From Sambucus nigra (lineage: Eukaryota; Streptophyta; Magnoliopsida; Dipsacales; Adoxaceae), in NCBI GenBank assembly GCA_949130495.1, contig OX422211.1, positions 395,867,049 to 395,931,048 on the forward strand: a stretch of 64,000 bases of DNA, written 5' to 3'. The position numbers were made by a program, and so were the translations under genes. Shown here piece by piece: positions 1 to 12,008 of the stretch (position 1 is its first letter; each line of letters begins with the position of its first letter). The notes beneath the pieces were generated by a model. That model was not told where the DNA came from, made no database searches, and was given only the letters and a program-made list of their open reading frames with translations.

Positions 1-1353
1 GAAACGCATAATCCCCTTCATAGGAGATACTCTGAGCAAAACCTGGTCCCCCACTTGGAACTCTCTGAAAAATCTCTTCGCATCAGCATAACTCTTCTGC
101 CTGTCTTGAGCTACCCGAATGCGACTCCGAATCAACTCAATCCTTGCCGAAGTATCCTGAATCACTTCCGGCCCAAGTAGTTTGTTGTCCCCCACCTCTA
201 ACCAACATGCTGGGGAACGACAAGGCCTACCGTAAAATGCTTCAAACGGAGCCATGCCAATAGTGAACTGATAGGAGTTGTTGTAAGCAAACTCCACCAG
301 TGGAAGGTACTGCTCCCATCCACCCCCAAAGTCAATAATGCACATGCGCAGCATGTCTTCCAACATTTGATTTGTGCGCTCGGTCTGCCCATCGGTCTGC
401 GGATGATAAGCCGTACTCAACCGCAATTCCGTGCCCATGGCCTCCTGGAAACTCTCCCAAAACCTCGAAACAAATATCTTGTCTCTGTCAGACACGATAT
501 TTAGGGACACACCGTGAAGTCTCACAACCTCTGAAATGAAGAGCTGGGCATACTGTCCCGTAGTGTAGTCAGTCCTTACGGGTAAAAAGTGAGCGACTTT
601 GGATAACCTGTCCACAATTACCCAAACAGAGTCGTGACCCCTCTGCGACGTAGGCAACCCCGTGATAAAGTCCATGGATATGCTCTCCCACATCCACATC
701 GGGACCTCCAACGGCTGTAGAAGTCCTGCCGGTTTCTGATGATCCACTTTTACAAGTTGACAAGTGGCGCATTTCGAAACAAACTCAGCGATATCTCTCT
801 TCATACCACTCCACCAATACTGGCGTCTCATGTCTTGGTACATTTTGTCCCCTCCGGGATGTACCGCGAACCGTGAGCCGTGCGACTCTGCCATCACCTC
901 GTGTCGCAATTCCTCCCCTTCCGGAACCACCAATCTCCCATTGAAGCGTAATCCCTCGTCTGAGCTGACGGTATAGGACTCGGCTCCCTCTGCTAGTAAT
1001 CGAACTATCTGCTCCTGACAGAACGAGTCATTAGCCTGTGCTCGTACTACCTTCGTGACAATCTGCGGTGTAACAGTCATCACAGACATGAAAGATCGGG
1101 CCACTGCATCCTGGTGTCCCAATTCCTTCCACTTTGCCTTCCACACTTCTGCCACCTCATCTGCTGGCCTACGGCTCAACGCGTCTGCCACCACGTTAGC
1201 CTTACCCAGGTGGTACTGGATGTCGAACTGGTAGTCTTTCACAAACTCAAGCCACCTACGCTGCCGCATATTCAACTCTTTCTGCGTGAACAGGTATTGT
1301 AGGGACTTGTGGTCCGTGAACAGTTGGAACTTCTCCCCCAAAAGATAGTGTCT
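1..1353 (-). CDS. RNase H end and integrase of element 1 (partial)
   Basis: Continues the polyprotein frame after the TAG at 1354-1356 and is open to the window edge. Visible: the end of RNase H ([23 protein letters not shown]), the tether with ADALSRRPA, the integrase HHCC zinc region (His residues near 860-890, then SKCATCQL near 750-775), the core with SMDFITGLPTSQRGHDS (about 645-680) and SDRDKIF (about 475-495), YHPQTDGQTER (about 370-405), and the C-terminal GDQVLLRVSPMKG at the edge. I read the whole stretch as one open frame. The C-terminal chromodomain expected for this clade would be off-window. Confidence 0.88.
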
Positions 1354-4221
1354 CTAAATTCGTAGGGCAAATACCACTGTCGCCAACTCAAAATCATGCG
1401 TGGGGTAATTCCTCTCGTGAGTCTTAAGCTTACGGGAAGCATAAGCTATGGCCTGTCTCTCCTGCTGCAATACACCCCCAAGCCCTTGCAAAGACGCATC
1501 GGTGTAAACCAAATACTCAACTCCCGGTCTCGGCAATGCTAACACAGGTGCTGAGGTCAATTTGTCCTTTAACTCATCAAATGCCAACTGACAGGCATCA
1601 CTCCAGATGAATGGCACACCCTTACGAGTCAGATGTGTCAAAGGACCTGCTATCTTCGAGAAACCCCGAATGAACCTTCTGTAGTATGTCAAAGGACCTG
1701 CTATCTTCGAGAAACCCCGAATGAACCTTCTGTAGTATCCTGCTAGGCCCAAGAAACTACGAATCTCAGTCGGTGTCGTGGGCTGTCCCCACTCCCTCAC
1801 CGCGGATACCTTCCCTGGATCAACAGATATTCCCCGGTCGGAAATAATATGTCCCAAAAATTGGACCTCCTTCAACCAAAACCCGCACTTCTCATATTTT
1901 GCATACAACTCGTTCTGACGGAGTGTCTGCAAAACTTGCCTCAAATGCTCGGCGTGCTCCTCCTCTGTCTGGGAGTAAACCAGAATATCATCGATGAAGA
2001 CAATGACAAACTGATCTAGGAAATCCCTGAACACTCTGTTCATCAAGTCCATAAACACTGCTGGAGCGTTGGTCAAACCAAAAGGCATAACCCGAAACTC
2101 GTAAGAACCATATCTCGACAAGAACGCGGTCTTCGAGACATCCTCCTCCCGGATACGCAACTGATGGTATCCCGATCTCAAATCAATCTTCGAGAAGAAA
2201 GAAGCTCCTCTTAACTGGTCGAATAAGTCATCGATTCGAGGCAACGGATACTTATTCCGTATCGTGACCTTATTCAACTCTCGGTAGTCCACACACAATC
2301 TCAGTGAACCATCCCTCTTCTTCACAAACAAAACTGGAGCGCCCCAAGGTGAGGTACTCCTGCGAATAAAGCCCTGACCTAACAGCTGCTCTATCTGGTC
2401 TCGTAGCTCTCGCATCTCTGCCGGAGCCATACGGTACGGTGCGCGTGCTATAGGTCTCGTATCCGGCAATAGGTCTATAACAAAGTCTATCTCTCGACTG
2501 GGGGGTAGGCCTGGTATCTCCTGAAACACATCCGAATACTCCCTGACAACCGGGATCGAATCTAAAGGAATCACAACCTCCTTAGAGGTATCCTCCTCTA
2601 CGTAATACAGATGAGCGGTTGATCCTCCCTCTGGGCGAGGCATCGCCACTACGAACATCTCTTGCCCCGGAATGGCAAAAACAATGCTCCCGCTGAAGCA
2701 ATCAATCATGGCCCTATAAGCTACGAGCCAATCCATACCGATAATCACATCGTGAACATGCATATCTAATACCAACATGTCTACAGGTAATACCAAACCA
2801 CCAATCTCTACCCCCACTCCCCGGCATATAAAGAATATAAGTGACCCACTCCCCAATGGTGAGTCGACACACGTCACTGTGCTCTCTGCCGTAGCTAACA
2901 ATCCTAAGGTTTTCGCGAAATGTGTAGCTATAAAACAATGTGTAGCCCCCGTATCAAACAATACCCGACCCATAGTGCCATGGATAGGAAACGTACCCCC
3001 AATCGTAGGCGGTGCCTGTGGAACTGCTGCCTGGTGGACGTTGTAGACACGTCCATACTGTAGCTGCCCCTGCTGAACTGGGACGGCTAGAATGGGTGGC
3101 AATGGTGCCATCTGTGGCGGTGCGGGGAGAGCGGCGGGAAACATAGGCCTCTGTGGCTCCTGGCGAGCACCCTGCTGCTGCTGCTGTGGGGCCCTGCCCT
3201 TATCAGGACAATCCTGTCGTTTATGGCCAGTCTTGCCACAAACAAAACACTTCCGTGGGAAGTTCCCTCCTCTCTGCCCCTGCGGTCCCCGGCCCTGGTG
3301 GCCGTTACCGTTCCTCCCTTGGCCCTGCTGAAACTGCTCCCCATTCTGCCCCTGCTGGCCCTGATGGCCGTTTGGACCCTGATGGCCATGGAGAAAACCT
3401 CCCTGTCCCTGCCTGTAGTTCCCTGATCGGAACCTCTTCTGATCCCCCTGCTGGGAACCCTGCTCACCCTGTCTCTGCCCCTGAACAGATTGTGCCCCAC
3501 CGGCACCATGTCCTCCTGTCCTGCCCTGATGGCTAGACTCTCCCGACCTCTTGCCCTCAGCCATATAAAAGCGGTGGTCCTGGCAGTGTAACAAAGCAGC
3601 GTTAACCACATCAGAATACGTGGCCAACGAAAGGTTCCCTAACAGATGCTGACGGATCCTCCATGTCAACCCGTCGGTGAATTTCTCAATCTTCTTCTTC
3701 TCTGTTGGTATCTCATCCGGAACGATATTCAACAGATTTGTGAACTCGGCCTCATACTCGGCCACAGTCTTACCCTCTTGCCTCAGATTCATCAGTTTCC
3801 TCCTCATTTCCGTATGAACAGCGGACGGAAAGTACTTGCAGTCGAACCGCACCCAAAAGTCCTGAATAGTGAGAGTATCCCTCTCCTCCACGGTGGTAAT
3901 AGACTCCCACCACTGCAGTGCAGATCCAACTAGCTTGAAAGTAGCTAGCACCTGCTTCTGAACGTCCGTGCACTCATACATCCTTAAGTGCCTCTGTATA
4001 TCCTTCCTCCACTGGCTCGAGACTACCACATCTGAGCTACCTGCAAACTCTGGCGGATGCGCTTTCTGAAAAGCGTCACGTACACGCTCCCAAGCAGACG
4101 GGAATGCATTTGCCTGTACTGGCGCGGCGACCGGCGCCTAAGGTGGTGCCTGCTGGACTACGGCAATTGCGGCATTTACCGCTTGGGCTACTATAGCTGC
4201 AACCTCAGCGGCGTTCATCAT
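1354..4221 (-). CDS. Gag-protease-RT-RNase H polyprotein (element 1)
   Basis: Encodes the capsid-like Gag, aspartic protease, reverse transcriptase and start of RNase H of a gypsy element. Visible: the Gag core with a QWWES motif, a Gln/Gly-rich tail, a CCHC knuckle (CFVC...GHKRQDC, about 3205-3250), the protease triad LFDTGA (about 2944-2960), RT finger motifs ([18 protein letters not shown]), catalytic FIDDIL (about 1981-1998), then RNase H motifs (YTDAS). The 5' part carries a TAG at 4138-4140, so a clean start is at best downstream; ATGs at 4221 and 4218 head the frame. The frame is then open for 891 codons to a TAG at 1354-1356, where copy B has a Trp codon (TGG to TAG). It contains a 51-bp in-frame tandem duplication at 1637-1738. 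This is the best-preserved coding region in the window. Confidence 0.9.
1637..1738. repeat. 51-bp perfect tandem duplication inside pol
   Basis: Two identical 51-bp copies lie head to tail (1637-1687 and 1688-1738). On the minus strand this duplicates 17 residues ([17 protein letters not shown]) between RT and RNase H without breaking frame. Copy B has the segment once at the matching place. The copies show no differences, so the duplication is recent or an assembly effect. Confidence 0.95.
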
Positions 4222-4234
4222 GCCCTGAATAACA

Positions 4235-7224
4235 AATAAACCATACATCCAAACCATGAGTCTAAAACAATACTAAATGACTAAATGACCTGCCGAATAA
4301 ACAATCGACTCAAAATCCCAATAATAATAATTCAATAAATGAATACATAAACCAAATACTGAGTCTAAAAGAAAAAGGGGAAACATGACCTAAATGAATC
4401 TACAACTGAGATAAGAATCCTACTCTAGGAATAAAGAAATAATACGTCTAAATCAAATCCTGCAACCATCCACAATGTTGCGGCTGCGTAACCCTGGAAT
4501 AGATAAGTCAACTATGGCATCCCTGTGGCTGGACACCTGTTAATATACATATACATATACATAGACAAGAGATAAGAAGTACAAGAAACGGGTCAGAACC
4601 CGATTTATAAAAATGTTTAGCAAGCATTTTATTGCAATAAATGAAATGCGTAGTATATAATGTTCATAATTGCTTTTACGGTCCCACTCTCTTGAGGACA
4701 ATCTCACCTCTCTTCTATAGTGCACACCTATCGCATTCCTTTATTCCGCCTAGCCATCTGACACACTTCTAACTAGGAAAAAGGCTTATCCTTCTAGTTA
4801 CCCCTCGTAGTAGTATATCATATTTGATCTCAACAATTATCATTTTTAAATAAGTGTTATCACACTAAAGTCAAGTATTTACTATTTACGTTTATATAAG
4901 ATTTCACTATCTTAATAGTATGTAATTATCTCATTGTAGATATACCATAAGCATATATATATATCCCTCACTATTATATATATGTATTAACACAATCTTA
5001 ATAGCCTACAATTATCACATTGTAATTATATCACAAGTATACATATATATCACCCACCATTATATATATATACTAACACAGCACCCTAAGGATACACCTA
5101 TAGTGCATTGCATACTCTGCTATCATGTCCCGGTACGTCTCGTACTCAAACAAGGACTATCGGTTCGGAAATGTCCCACGAACCATATAAACAAATCACA
5201 CATATTGGCGGCGAACATAGTTCACATACCTATGGGTCACGCACATACCTACGCTCCCATAGTCAGCGGACTTATCAACTCACAAATAAGTCTTTCACAG
5301 TTCTATGTTCTGAGATACAAGTCAAATATCCCCCCGAAGGTCACTCAGGATAAGATCGTCTCTACACAACCCCCCGCGATAGCAAGCAGCTAGGTATGTC
5401 ATACACATAATAAAACATTCAAATAGGTATTCACACACCCTATTAAAATATTAGGTATTCACAAAACCTTTCATTGTTTTACGTATTCACACAACCTATC
5501 ATTGTTTTAGGTATTCCCGTAACCTAATATCATTTTTCTATTGGATTATGTATTCCCATATTTATATATATAATTCACACATTCATATATATATACATAT
5601 ATTCCAATTATTACTAGTTCGCTCGTATTAAATACGATCCAATACCAAAATAGCTACATCCCACTATTTAATATAATTTATATAATTATATATCTCACCT
5701 CATATATACTTGATTAAGTTCATATTAGTCTCACAAAGTTCCCAACAATTTTTAGTTTCAATTCGGGAAAGTTTCGTCACTAATTAAAACTCCAAGGGTA
5801 TTTTAGACATTTCACAATATATGCCTCAGTAATGAAATTCCTAGTACTGCGTACTACCGTCCATTTGCTATGCGTGGCCACAAACGGCACGTAAATCCGA
5901 ATTCGTATGACAAAGTTATGCTCATTTAAAGTTGTGCTAAAAATCAAATAACTCGTTCCGTCTTCAAGGGTATTTTAGACCTTTCAATTTTTGTGTCTAA
6001 TTAAAAACATTCCCAGGACAGCGTAATACTCTTCGCTATCTATGTGTGTCCGTGAACGGCACACTAATCCGAGTCCGTATGCCAAAAGTTAGGGCATTAT
6101 AAAGATTCACCTCAAAGAAGATTTTAAAAAAAACCTTTCTTAAAAAGTTTTCCCACATTCTGCCCAGATTAATAAATTGATGTTTTGAGGCATTTTGGAG
6201 CAGTTTTGGAGGAAGCGCGTGACACAACAAAATGTAGAAAACGCGATTTGCTACAGGGCATCGCGGACAGAATCGCCATTAAAGCTCCAAAACCTTTGAT
6301 AATACCCAGATCTTTTAACCCAAAAACCTCCCAAGATTCATCATAAATCCACCCAAACTTCATCATTAACAATTTCTTCCAACAATACCACTAATGGAGA
6401 TTCAAAAACCAAGATCTAATCATGTTGTTCACTTATCAAATTAAGTTATAATCTCACTATTAACCCAATTTCTCACAAAGTTAAAAATCCCCCCCCATTA
6501 ATGGTTATTCTTCATCTTCTTCACCATAAACCCACAAATTTCAATTCAAATTCCTACTTCCAAATTTCCAGAATTAATTGACATAATTACAACTATTTAC
6601 ATCATTAACTACAACTCAAATTAAAGCAAGAAAACACTTGCCTTGGGGGATTAAATCCGACGATCTCATGTCGAAATTCTTGCCCGGATTGCTTTTGTCA
6701 TCCTTCTTTCCTTCTTCTTCTTTCTCCTTTCTCTCCTCTCTCAACCCTTTGTGTTTTGGAATGACTCATGGCTGCCCAACACACTTAAACCTAGGTTAAA
6801 ATTCCTCAATCCCGTAATTAAGCCTATTGGCCAATTAAAAATGACTTAAATGCCCCCGTATGGGCTCGGTCATGTCTAAAAATGCCCCGAGACCCATTTA
6901 CTACCCCCGGGTACTCTTTTTCGACTATCTCGACCCTTCCGGACTCAACCGTGCACTCAGAATTGTCATCCGAGATACTTTATAAAATTTTCCAATTTCA
7001 ACCTCAAAATGCGACACATGTGAAAATTTTCAATAACCCGAATTAATTTGAATTTCTAAATCCCCAAATTTAAATACTAACTTCTAAATCTCCAAATTCA
7101 ATAATTTCTCCAATTTAAATAAATTAAATTTAAATCACCAAATTAAATGAAATTCTCCAAATTAAATAAATCCAACTCACTAATTTAATTAATTTATATA
7201 TCCTCTAAAATATGGGGTGTTACA
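4235..7224 (-). repeat. LTR of element 1 (3'-truncated), also abutting the next element
   Basis: Read on the minus strand it starts with TGTAACACCCCATATTTTAG (from 7224) and keeps gypsy LTR blocks seen in the other LTRs: the 'GTCGAGATAGTCG...GTACCCGGGGGTAGTAAATGGG' type block near 6880-6965, a module near 5100-5390, a hairpin at 4516-4537, and a block near 4262-4330 ending in TTTATTCGGCA. The last ~200 bp expected before the PBS (containing GACAGTGATG in the other copies) are absent. A purine tract on the minus strand directly beyond 7224 shows that this LTR is also placed as the 3' LTR of the 7225-8700 element. Confidence 0.8.
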
Positions 7225-7240
7225 TACTTCTCCCCTTACA
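7225..7240 (-). other. Polypurine tract of element E
   Basis: On the minus strand TGTAAGGGGAGAAGTA lies immediately before the LTR start TGTAACACC. Elements A, B and D have the same arrangement, a purine run ending in AGTA followed by the LTR. Just upstream is the 'GAAATTC' signature also seen before the tracts in A and B. Confidence 0.8.
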
Positions 7241-7997
7241 ATGGAATTTCGTTCTCGAAATTCGGATAAGACTAGTACTCAAAGCTTCAGATATAATCTC
7301 GTACACCTTCATCCTCATCCTTTCCCACACAATCTAAATCGTTATGATGTTCTCATTACACTTCTCCTAGCACTACCCCTTAGTCCAACGGTCCCTACAC
7401 TACCGTTCAATCCTGTGGCCAATTTGCTTTAGTCATCTTATATTAAAATGTTCCATCATATAATGTATCATCTCACATTGCTGCCTACACAACACTTTGA
7501 AGCTTCCAACTTCTGACACTACTATGAGCCTAACCACTAACGGCTATAATACTTCCTTTACTGGGGAATACTCCAACATCCCCCTGCAATAACTCCCTTA
7601 TTCATTTACTCTTTTAGCACATGTATTTCTACATTTATCGATCGCAGATAATATATAAAAATTTAACTATCTAGGGTGTCCATACACCCTATATGCTGCA
7701 CATAACTGCCCAATTCAACTTAACGTAATAAACTTTCTATAATTAAGCTTTTCATATTTGAGCTGATTATACGGTGAGGTTATACTAAACTACCCTACCA
7801 ATTGCAACTTAATTATCATTTAGGTTATCCCACCGATCTACTCGTGGTGAAAGTGTTCCACAAAGTTTTCTCACATCAACACTATACGGTTCTATAGGCC
7901 TTAAGTCGTAGTATAATTATCAACTCATAGTTATAACTATATATGTATAATAACCACGGTACCAAACCTATGTCCTATGGCCAAACAACTCCCCACT

Positions 7998-8090
7998 TCC
8001 AACGTTGCGCTAAGTTTCATGCGTGGGATGTCCGCAAAGCGAAATCCAAACAAGGAACCCTCCCGATACACTGCTACCTAACATTGTTGG
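7998..8090 (-). other. Conserved non-coding block, copy in element E
   Basis: Read on the minus strand this segment matches element A (16291-16380) and element D (44098-44190): a 'TAGYAGTGTATCG' motif, a G run, 'TTCCTTGTTTGGATTT', then 'CCCACGCATGAAA'. It has no coding sense that I can see and is absent from the pol-containing elements 1 and B. It sits where RT/RNase H would be. Function unknown. Confidence 0.8.
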
Positions 8091-8399
8091 TCGTTGAGAT
8101 CCGTTAGGCCCTCAGTCCATAGCACATACCCCCCAAATCCCCGTCTCTTAACATAAAAGTATATTCGTTCACTCCCATGTTACACAAGACAATATATAAT
8201 AAGGTTCTTTTACTATCACCAGTTTCTTAGCACGAATAAATCACGAGCTATATCTCTCCGCTCAATAATAAGTTAGTATACCCTGAATCACATTAGTAAA
8301 TGTCCCTACTCATTTTAATATTCACGACATCTCTACTAAACCCGTTTCACATGTGAATTTAGTATTAAAAAACTACTGTCACACAGAACATATCTCAAT

Positions 8400-8690
8400 C
8401 ACCTCGAGTGGCGGTTCAAATGGTTATGGGACATAACACCCTCGTCCTAACCGAACCAAAATTTCTTATAACTGTTGCCCCTACTGGGCATCCCATTTCT
8501 ATCCCCGATTGGCGATAAACACGGTATACACAAGTGTTCTTACTCTTTACACATAGGACACCTCTCCATGTTATCTTCCTTGCCTGATCATCGGGTCCCC
8601 GATTGCTACCCCCGTTGTCCATTTGGCTTCGCTGGCCCTCTTGGACTTGTTGTTGTCCTCAATGGCCCTGACTGAATCCACCATTATTTG
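8400..8690 (-). pseudogene. Gag C-terminal remnant of element E
   Basis: The minus strand shows a decayed Gln/Gly-rich tail (8575-8680, repeated CCAAG/GGGCCA-type codons) followed by a knuckle with RCPMCKE, a stop, then EHLCIPC (about 8525-8562). This fits a CCHC motif broken by a TAA. The preceding ~800 bp of gag is absent: the sequence changes into LTR near 8690-8700. Confidence 0.65.
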
Positions 8691-8699
8691 GTAAAAATT

Positions 8700-11277
8700 C
8701 AATTTAATCGAAATATTTAACTGGGTCCCTACAACTGATAAATACTGAATCAGGAATCCAAATGAAAGAAGCGTCTAAAAGCAATCCCTGTAGCTTCCAC
8801 AAACAGCTACAGCTCGTCACCTGAATGAGTATCCTATGCATGGTGTCCTTGTGGCTGGGCACCTAAAATGGTTTAACAAAAAGTAGATTTGAAAGCAAAC
8901 GGGCCAGAGCCCGAATGTGGAGATATTTTAAAAACCTGCAAGTGCTTTAAAAACATTTAAAACATTAAATGTAAAGTACATGTTAGGACGTGGACTCACA
9001 TGATATTCTCACCTCTCGTCTAACTGTGCACTCCTAACGTAAGTACCCATCTAATACGACACAAACCACTAGCTAAGTGACATCATATCTTGCTAGACTG
9101 TCATAGGTTCTACCCTTATTACTCGGTTCCATTAACATTATAACGATCTCAGTTAAATAGGTGCTTTACGTAATGTCAGGTTCTTATACAAAAGTAATAC
9201 AACTCGTTATAGATTAGCCCTCTATGTTATTCCATAGTTACACACAATACCATATGAAAGTTCCCAGTTTATTAAGCGTATTTTTTCCACAACATAAATA
9301 TACAATATAAGCACCCCGAGACGAAGCTGCGGTGCACACATATTCTGCTATCCATCCCGGTACATCACGTACATAAGGATCACATATTCCGAATCTCTCA
9401 GGAATAGATCAGATAACACAAATCACAAATAGTGGAGGCGAACACAGTCACATCACATGGGTCACGCACATACCTGCGCTCCCACGATCAGCAGACTTAT
9501 TAACATCCCAATAAGTCCTTCTCTGACCTATGTTCATCGAGGTAACCAGTCTAAATCCGAGCAACACAAGGATTAGAGGGCCCTAAGCGAACGCAAACCT
9601 CCCGTGATAGCAAGTATGGTAGGTATGTCATACACACAATTCATATACCAATACTAAGTAAGCACACATCTTAGTAATCACCGTAATAGTTGTAGTACAT
9701 ATCGCATTCTCGTACCGACTTAATATATATATAACTTATATAATTCCGGTCCATATTTATACGCGCCATAATTTATTCTCACGTCGTAGTAGGCACTCAC
9801 GTCTCGACTCAAATGTCTATTTGATTTGATCCACATTTATATAATTTACTCCTCATTATAACCCAAATGTCCCAAGTATACTAATACACCATAAAAGGAA
9901 TGTTATCTCTATCCTCGAACAAGTTTACGGGACTCCCAAAATCAAAACAGGCCAAAAAGGCCTAAACTGCCAGCTCGTTAGAAGTCTCGTTTGAACGAGG
10001 CTGTTCGAACGAGATTCCAGTTCGTTCGAACGAACTGTACCTTCTAACGAGATCTCGTTCGAACGAAGTTATCGAACGAGATTCCCTTTCGTTAGAAGCG
10101 ACTAATCAACTCGTTAGAAGCTCGTTCGAACGAGCTCGTTCGAACGACCTGGGGAGGTCTTCTAACGAGGGACCAGTTCCGGCCCAGATTTTCTCCGATC
10201 TCGTTTTTCATCCATTTCAACACCTCAAACCTCTTCCAAAGTTCATCCCAACAACGTTTTAGGGTCTCTAATTCATCCTAAACATATTCAAGACACCTCC
10301 TAACATGTTTTAAGGAATTAATTCGTCATAAACATCATTAAATCACAAGTCTCTATATTTTTCCCCAATTTTTCAAGAACATGAACCCTAGATTTTTATC
10401 ATCATCAATTCCCAGAATTTAATCCGTTTTTACATCACATAAATATGTAATTTCTGAATTCAATCTTCCAATAACGTTTCTACATGCAAACCTATACCCA
10501 AAATTAAACTAATAACTTCAAATTTCATGGGTTTTCCTTTATCTCTCAAACAAGTATGATTATTAAGATTTCTAACATGGAAGAAACATTTACTGCATAA
10601 AGAATGTAATTTAAATCACTTGCCTTGATTCGATCTCTGATTTTGGTGACGATTTCCTCTGTCTTTCTGCAGAATTCCCTCTCTCTCTCTTTCTCCAAGC
10701 TTCTTCTCCAAAGGTGGCTATGGTGGCTAGGGTTTTCTTTGGGAAAGTTGGAAACCTAATTTTGATAACCTCCGTAGCTTATTGGGTCAATAATGGTTGG
10801 TTAGTGGGTTTAGTGGGTCTAATCCCAATCAGATAAAGACTCCTAATTTTCTTCATTTTTAATTCCTCAAAATACAAAATTACCAAAATACCCTTTATGT
10901 TGCCGGTATGGCCTAAAAATACCCCGGGACCCAAATTAAACCCCCGGCTAGTGTTTTCTGACTATCTCGACCCTTCCGGACGCGTTGGCGCACTCAAAAC
11001 TACCATACGGTTAATAGAATTTAAATTCACTTTATAAATAAAATAATTATATCCGGACGCGACTGTCACACGCGTCCCAATAAAATGACCAAATTGCCGT
11101 ATATCAATCTCACGACAAATTTCATAATTCAATATTCATATAACATCATATATACTCAAATATAGTCAAATACCAACTCACATCTCGCTAGTATTTTAAC
11201 CCGGATTAATTTCCAATTACTACGCATTTAATTAATTAATCCCAAAATAAATATAGCCAAAAATACGGGGTATTACA
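8700..11277 (-). repeat. LTR of a distinct Tekay-like subfamily (5' side of element E)
   Basis: On the minus strand it begins TGTAATACCCCGTATTTTTG (from 11277) and keeps the shared LTR blocks: the TCGAGATAGTC...CCGGGGG block near 10900-10985, the AAGACTTAT...GTGCGTGAC-like module near 9460-9600, and the hairpin at 8842-8863. Its first few hundred bases differ strongly from the LTR at 4235-7224, so the two are not sister LTRs of a single insertion. The 3' end is truncated at the junction with the gag remnant. It holds an unusual palindrome cluster at 9968-10170. Confidence 0.75.
9968..10170. repeat. Cluster of TCGTTCGAACGA palindromes inside the LTR
   Basis: About 200 bp with many copies and variants of TCGTTCGAACGA, TCGTTAGAAG and ACGAG, several being perfect 12-14 bp palindromes. 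It lies where the other LTRs in the window carry different short palindromes (GATCGATC in A and B, CCGGTTCG-type in D). It does not encode a protein. Confidence 0.85.
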
Positions 11278-11479
11278 ATAAGTTGGTTATATGTGATAAA
11301 TAGGAAGTCTTAGGGATTGGAAACTTTTTATAATTTATCAGGCTTAGTTATATGTAAATTGGTTGTTGGAGAGATGTATACATGGTCCATTGACACCGCC
11401 GAAATGTACACACGGTGACACCACACGATAACTAGTAACACCCGGTGACACCACAACGTGATATAAACATTCACGGTGT
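11278..11479. other. Left edge of the repeat array
   Basis: The first ~100 bp are AT-rich with no recognised feature. From about 11390 come GGTGACACCAC motifs (three partly palindromic copies) and CACGG words before the regular ~123-bp units begin. The same GGTGACACCAC motif recurs at the far side of the array (34540-34590). Confidence 0.5.
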
Positions 11480-12008
11480 AATATAACCGTATATATACTC
11501 TCCACGGTTTCATGTAATCGTGAAATGTACCTTCACGGTGCATTGTAACCTTGAATTATATGCAGAGACTTGGCTATTTTTTCACCCCTACATACGCGGT
11601 AGGTTGTAGCCATAAATATACCCTCCACGGCTTCATCTAACCATGAAATGTATCTTCACGGTGCATTGTAACCGTTAATTATATGCAGAGACTTGGCTAT
11701 TTTTCTACCCCAACCTCCATGGTTGGTTGTAGCCGTAAATATACTCTCCACGGTGTCATTTAACCGTGATATGTATCTTCACAGTGCAATGTAACCGTGA
11801 ATTATATACAGAGACTTGGCTATTCATTCACCCCAACCTCCACAGTTGGTTGTATCCGTATATATACTCTCCACGGTTTCATGTAACCGTGAAATGTACA
11901 TTCACCGTGCATTGTAACCGTGAATTATATGGAGAGACTTGGATATTTTTTCACCCCAACATACACGGTTGGTTGTAGACGTAAATATACCCTCCACGGC
12001 TTCATCTA
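11480..12008 (+). repeat. ~123-bp hairpin repeat array, block 1
   Basis: About four units. Each carries CACGGTTGGTTGTAGCCGTAA, a CACGGT(G)...ACCGTG pair, a TTCACGGT...ACCGTGAA pair and the tail GCAGAGACTTGGCTATTTTT. The block ends at the TSD ATCTA (12004-12008), where element A inserted. Confidence 0.9.

Larger units (their letters stand above)
1..7224 (-). mobile_element. Element 1: Tekay/Del-like Ty3/gypsy retrotransposon, 3' part off-window
   Basis: Internal gag-pol (1-4221) in minus orientation with its LTR to the right (about 4235-7224). Domain order is Gag, zinc knuckle, protease, reverse transcriptase, RNase H, integrase, as in Ty3/gypsy. Motifs match the complete copy B at 22415-33027. 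The 3' end of integrase and the 3' LTR lie beyond the left edge. No primer-binding site is seen between LTR and gag: the LTR end, PBS, leader and probably the Gag N-terminus are deleted, so the LTR runs nearly straight into gag. The copy should therefore be immobile despite its open frame. Confidence 0.9.
7225..8700 (-). mobile_element. Element E: pol-less gypsy internal region (gag/protease remnant)
   Basis: Minus-oriented internal sequence between two LTRs. From its 5' side: a broken Gag tail with zinc knuckle (about 8525-8690); a stretch matching the protease-RT linker of the autonomous copies near 8275-8320, recognisable beside the same stretch in element D (44370-44410); the conserved block (7998-8090); non-coding sequence; a segment like the element-A sequence 'GGGTGTATGGGCACCCT' (near 7675-7700); and a polypurine tract ending at 7225. 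PBS, leader, most of gag and essentially all of RT, RNase H and integrase are missing. Confidence 0.75.

Noticed and set aside
3087..3611. 174-codon minus-strand ORF in another frame of element 1's gag
   Set aside because: Shadow of the Gln/Gly-rich Gag tail; the Gag frame explains the region.
8475..8675. 66-codon plus-strand ORF
   Set aside because: Opposite strand of element E's Gag tail remnant.
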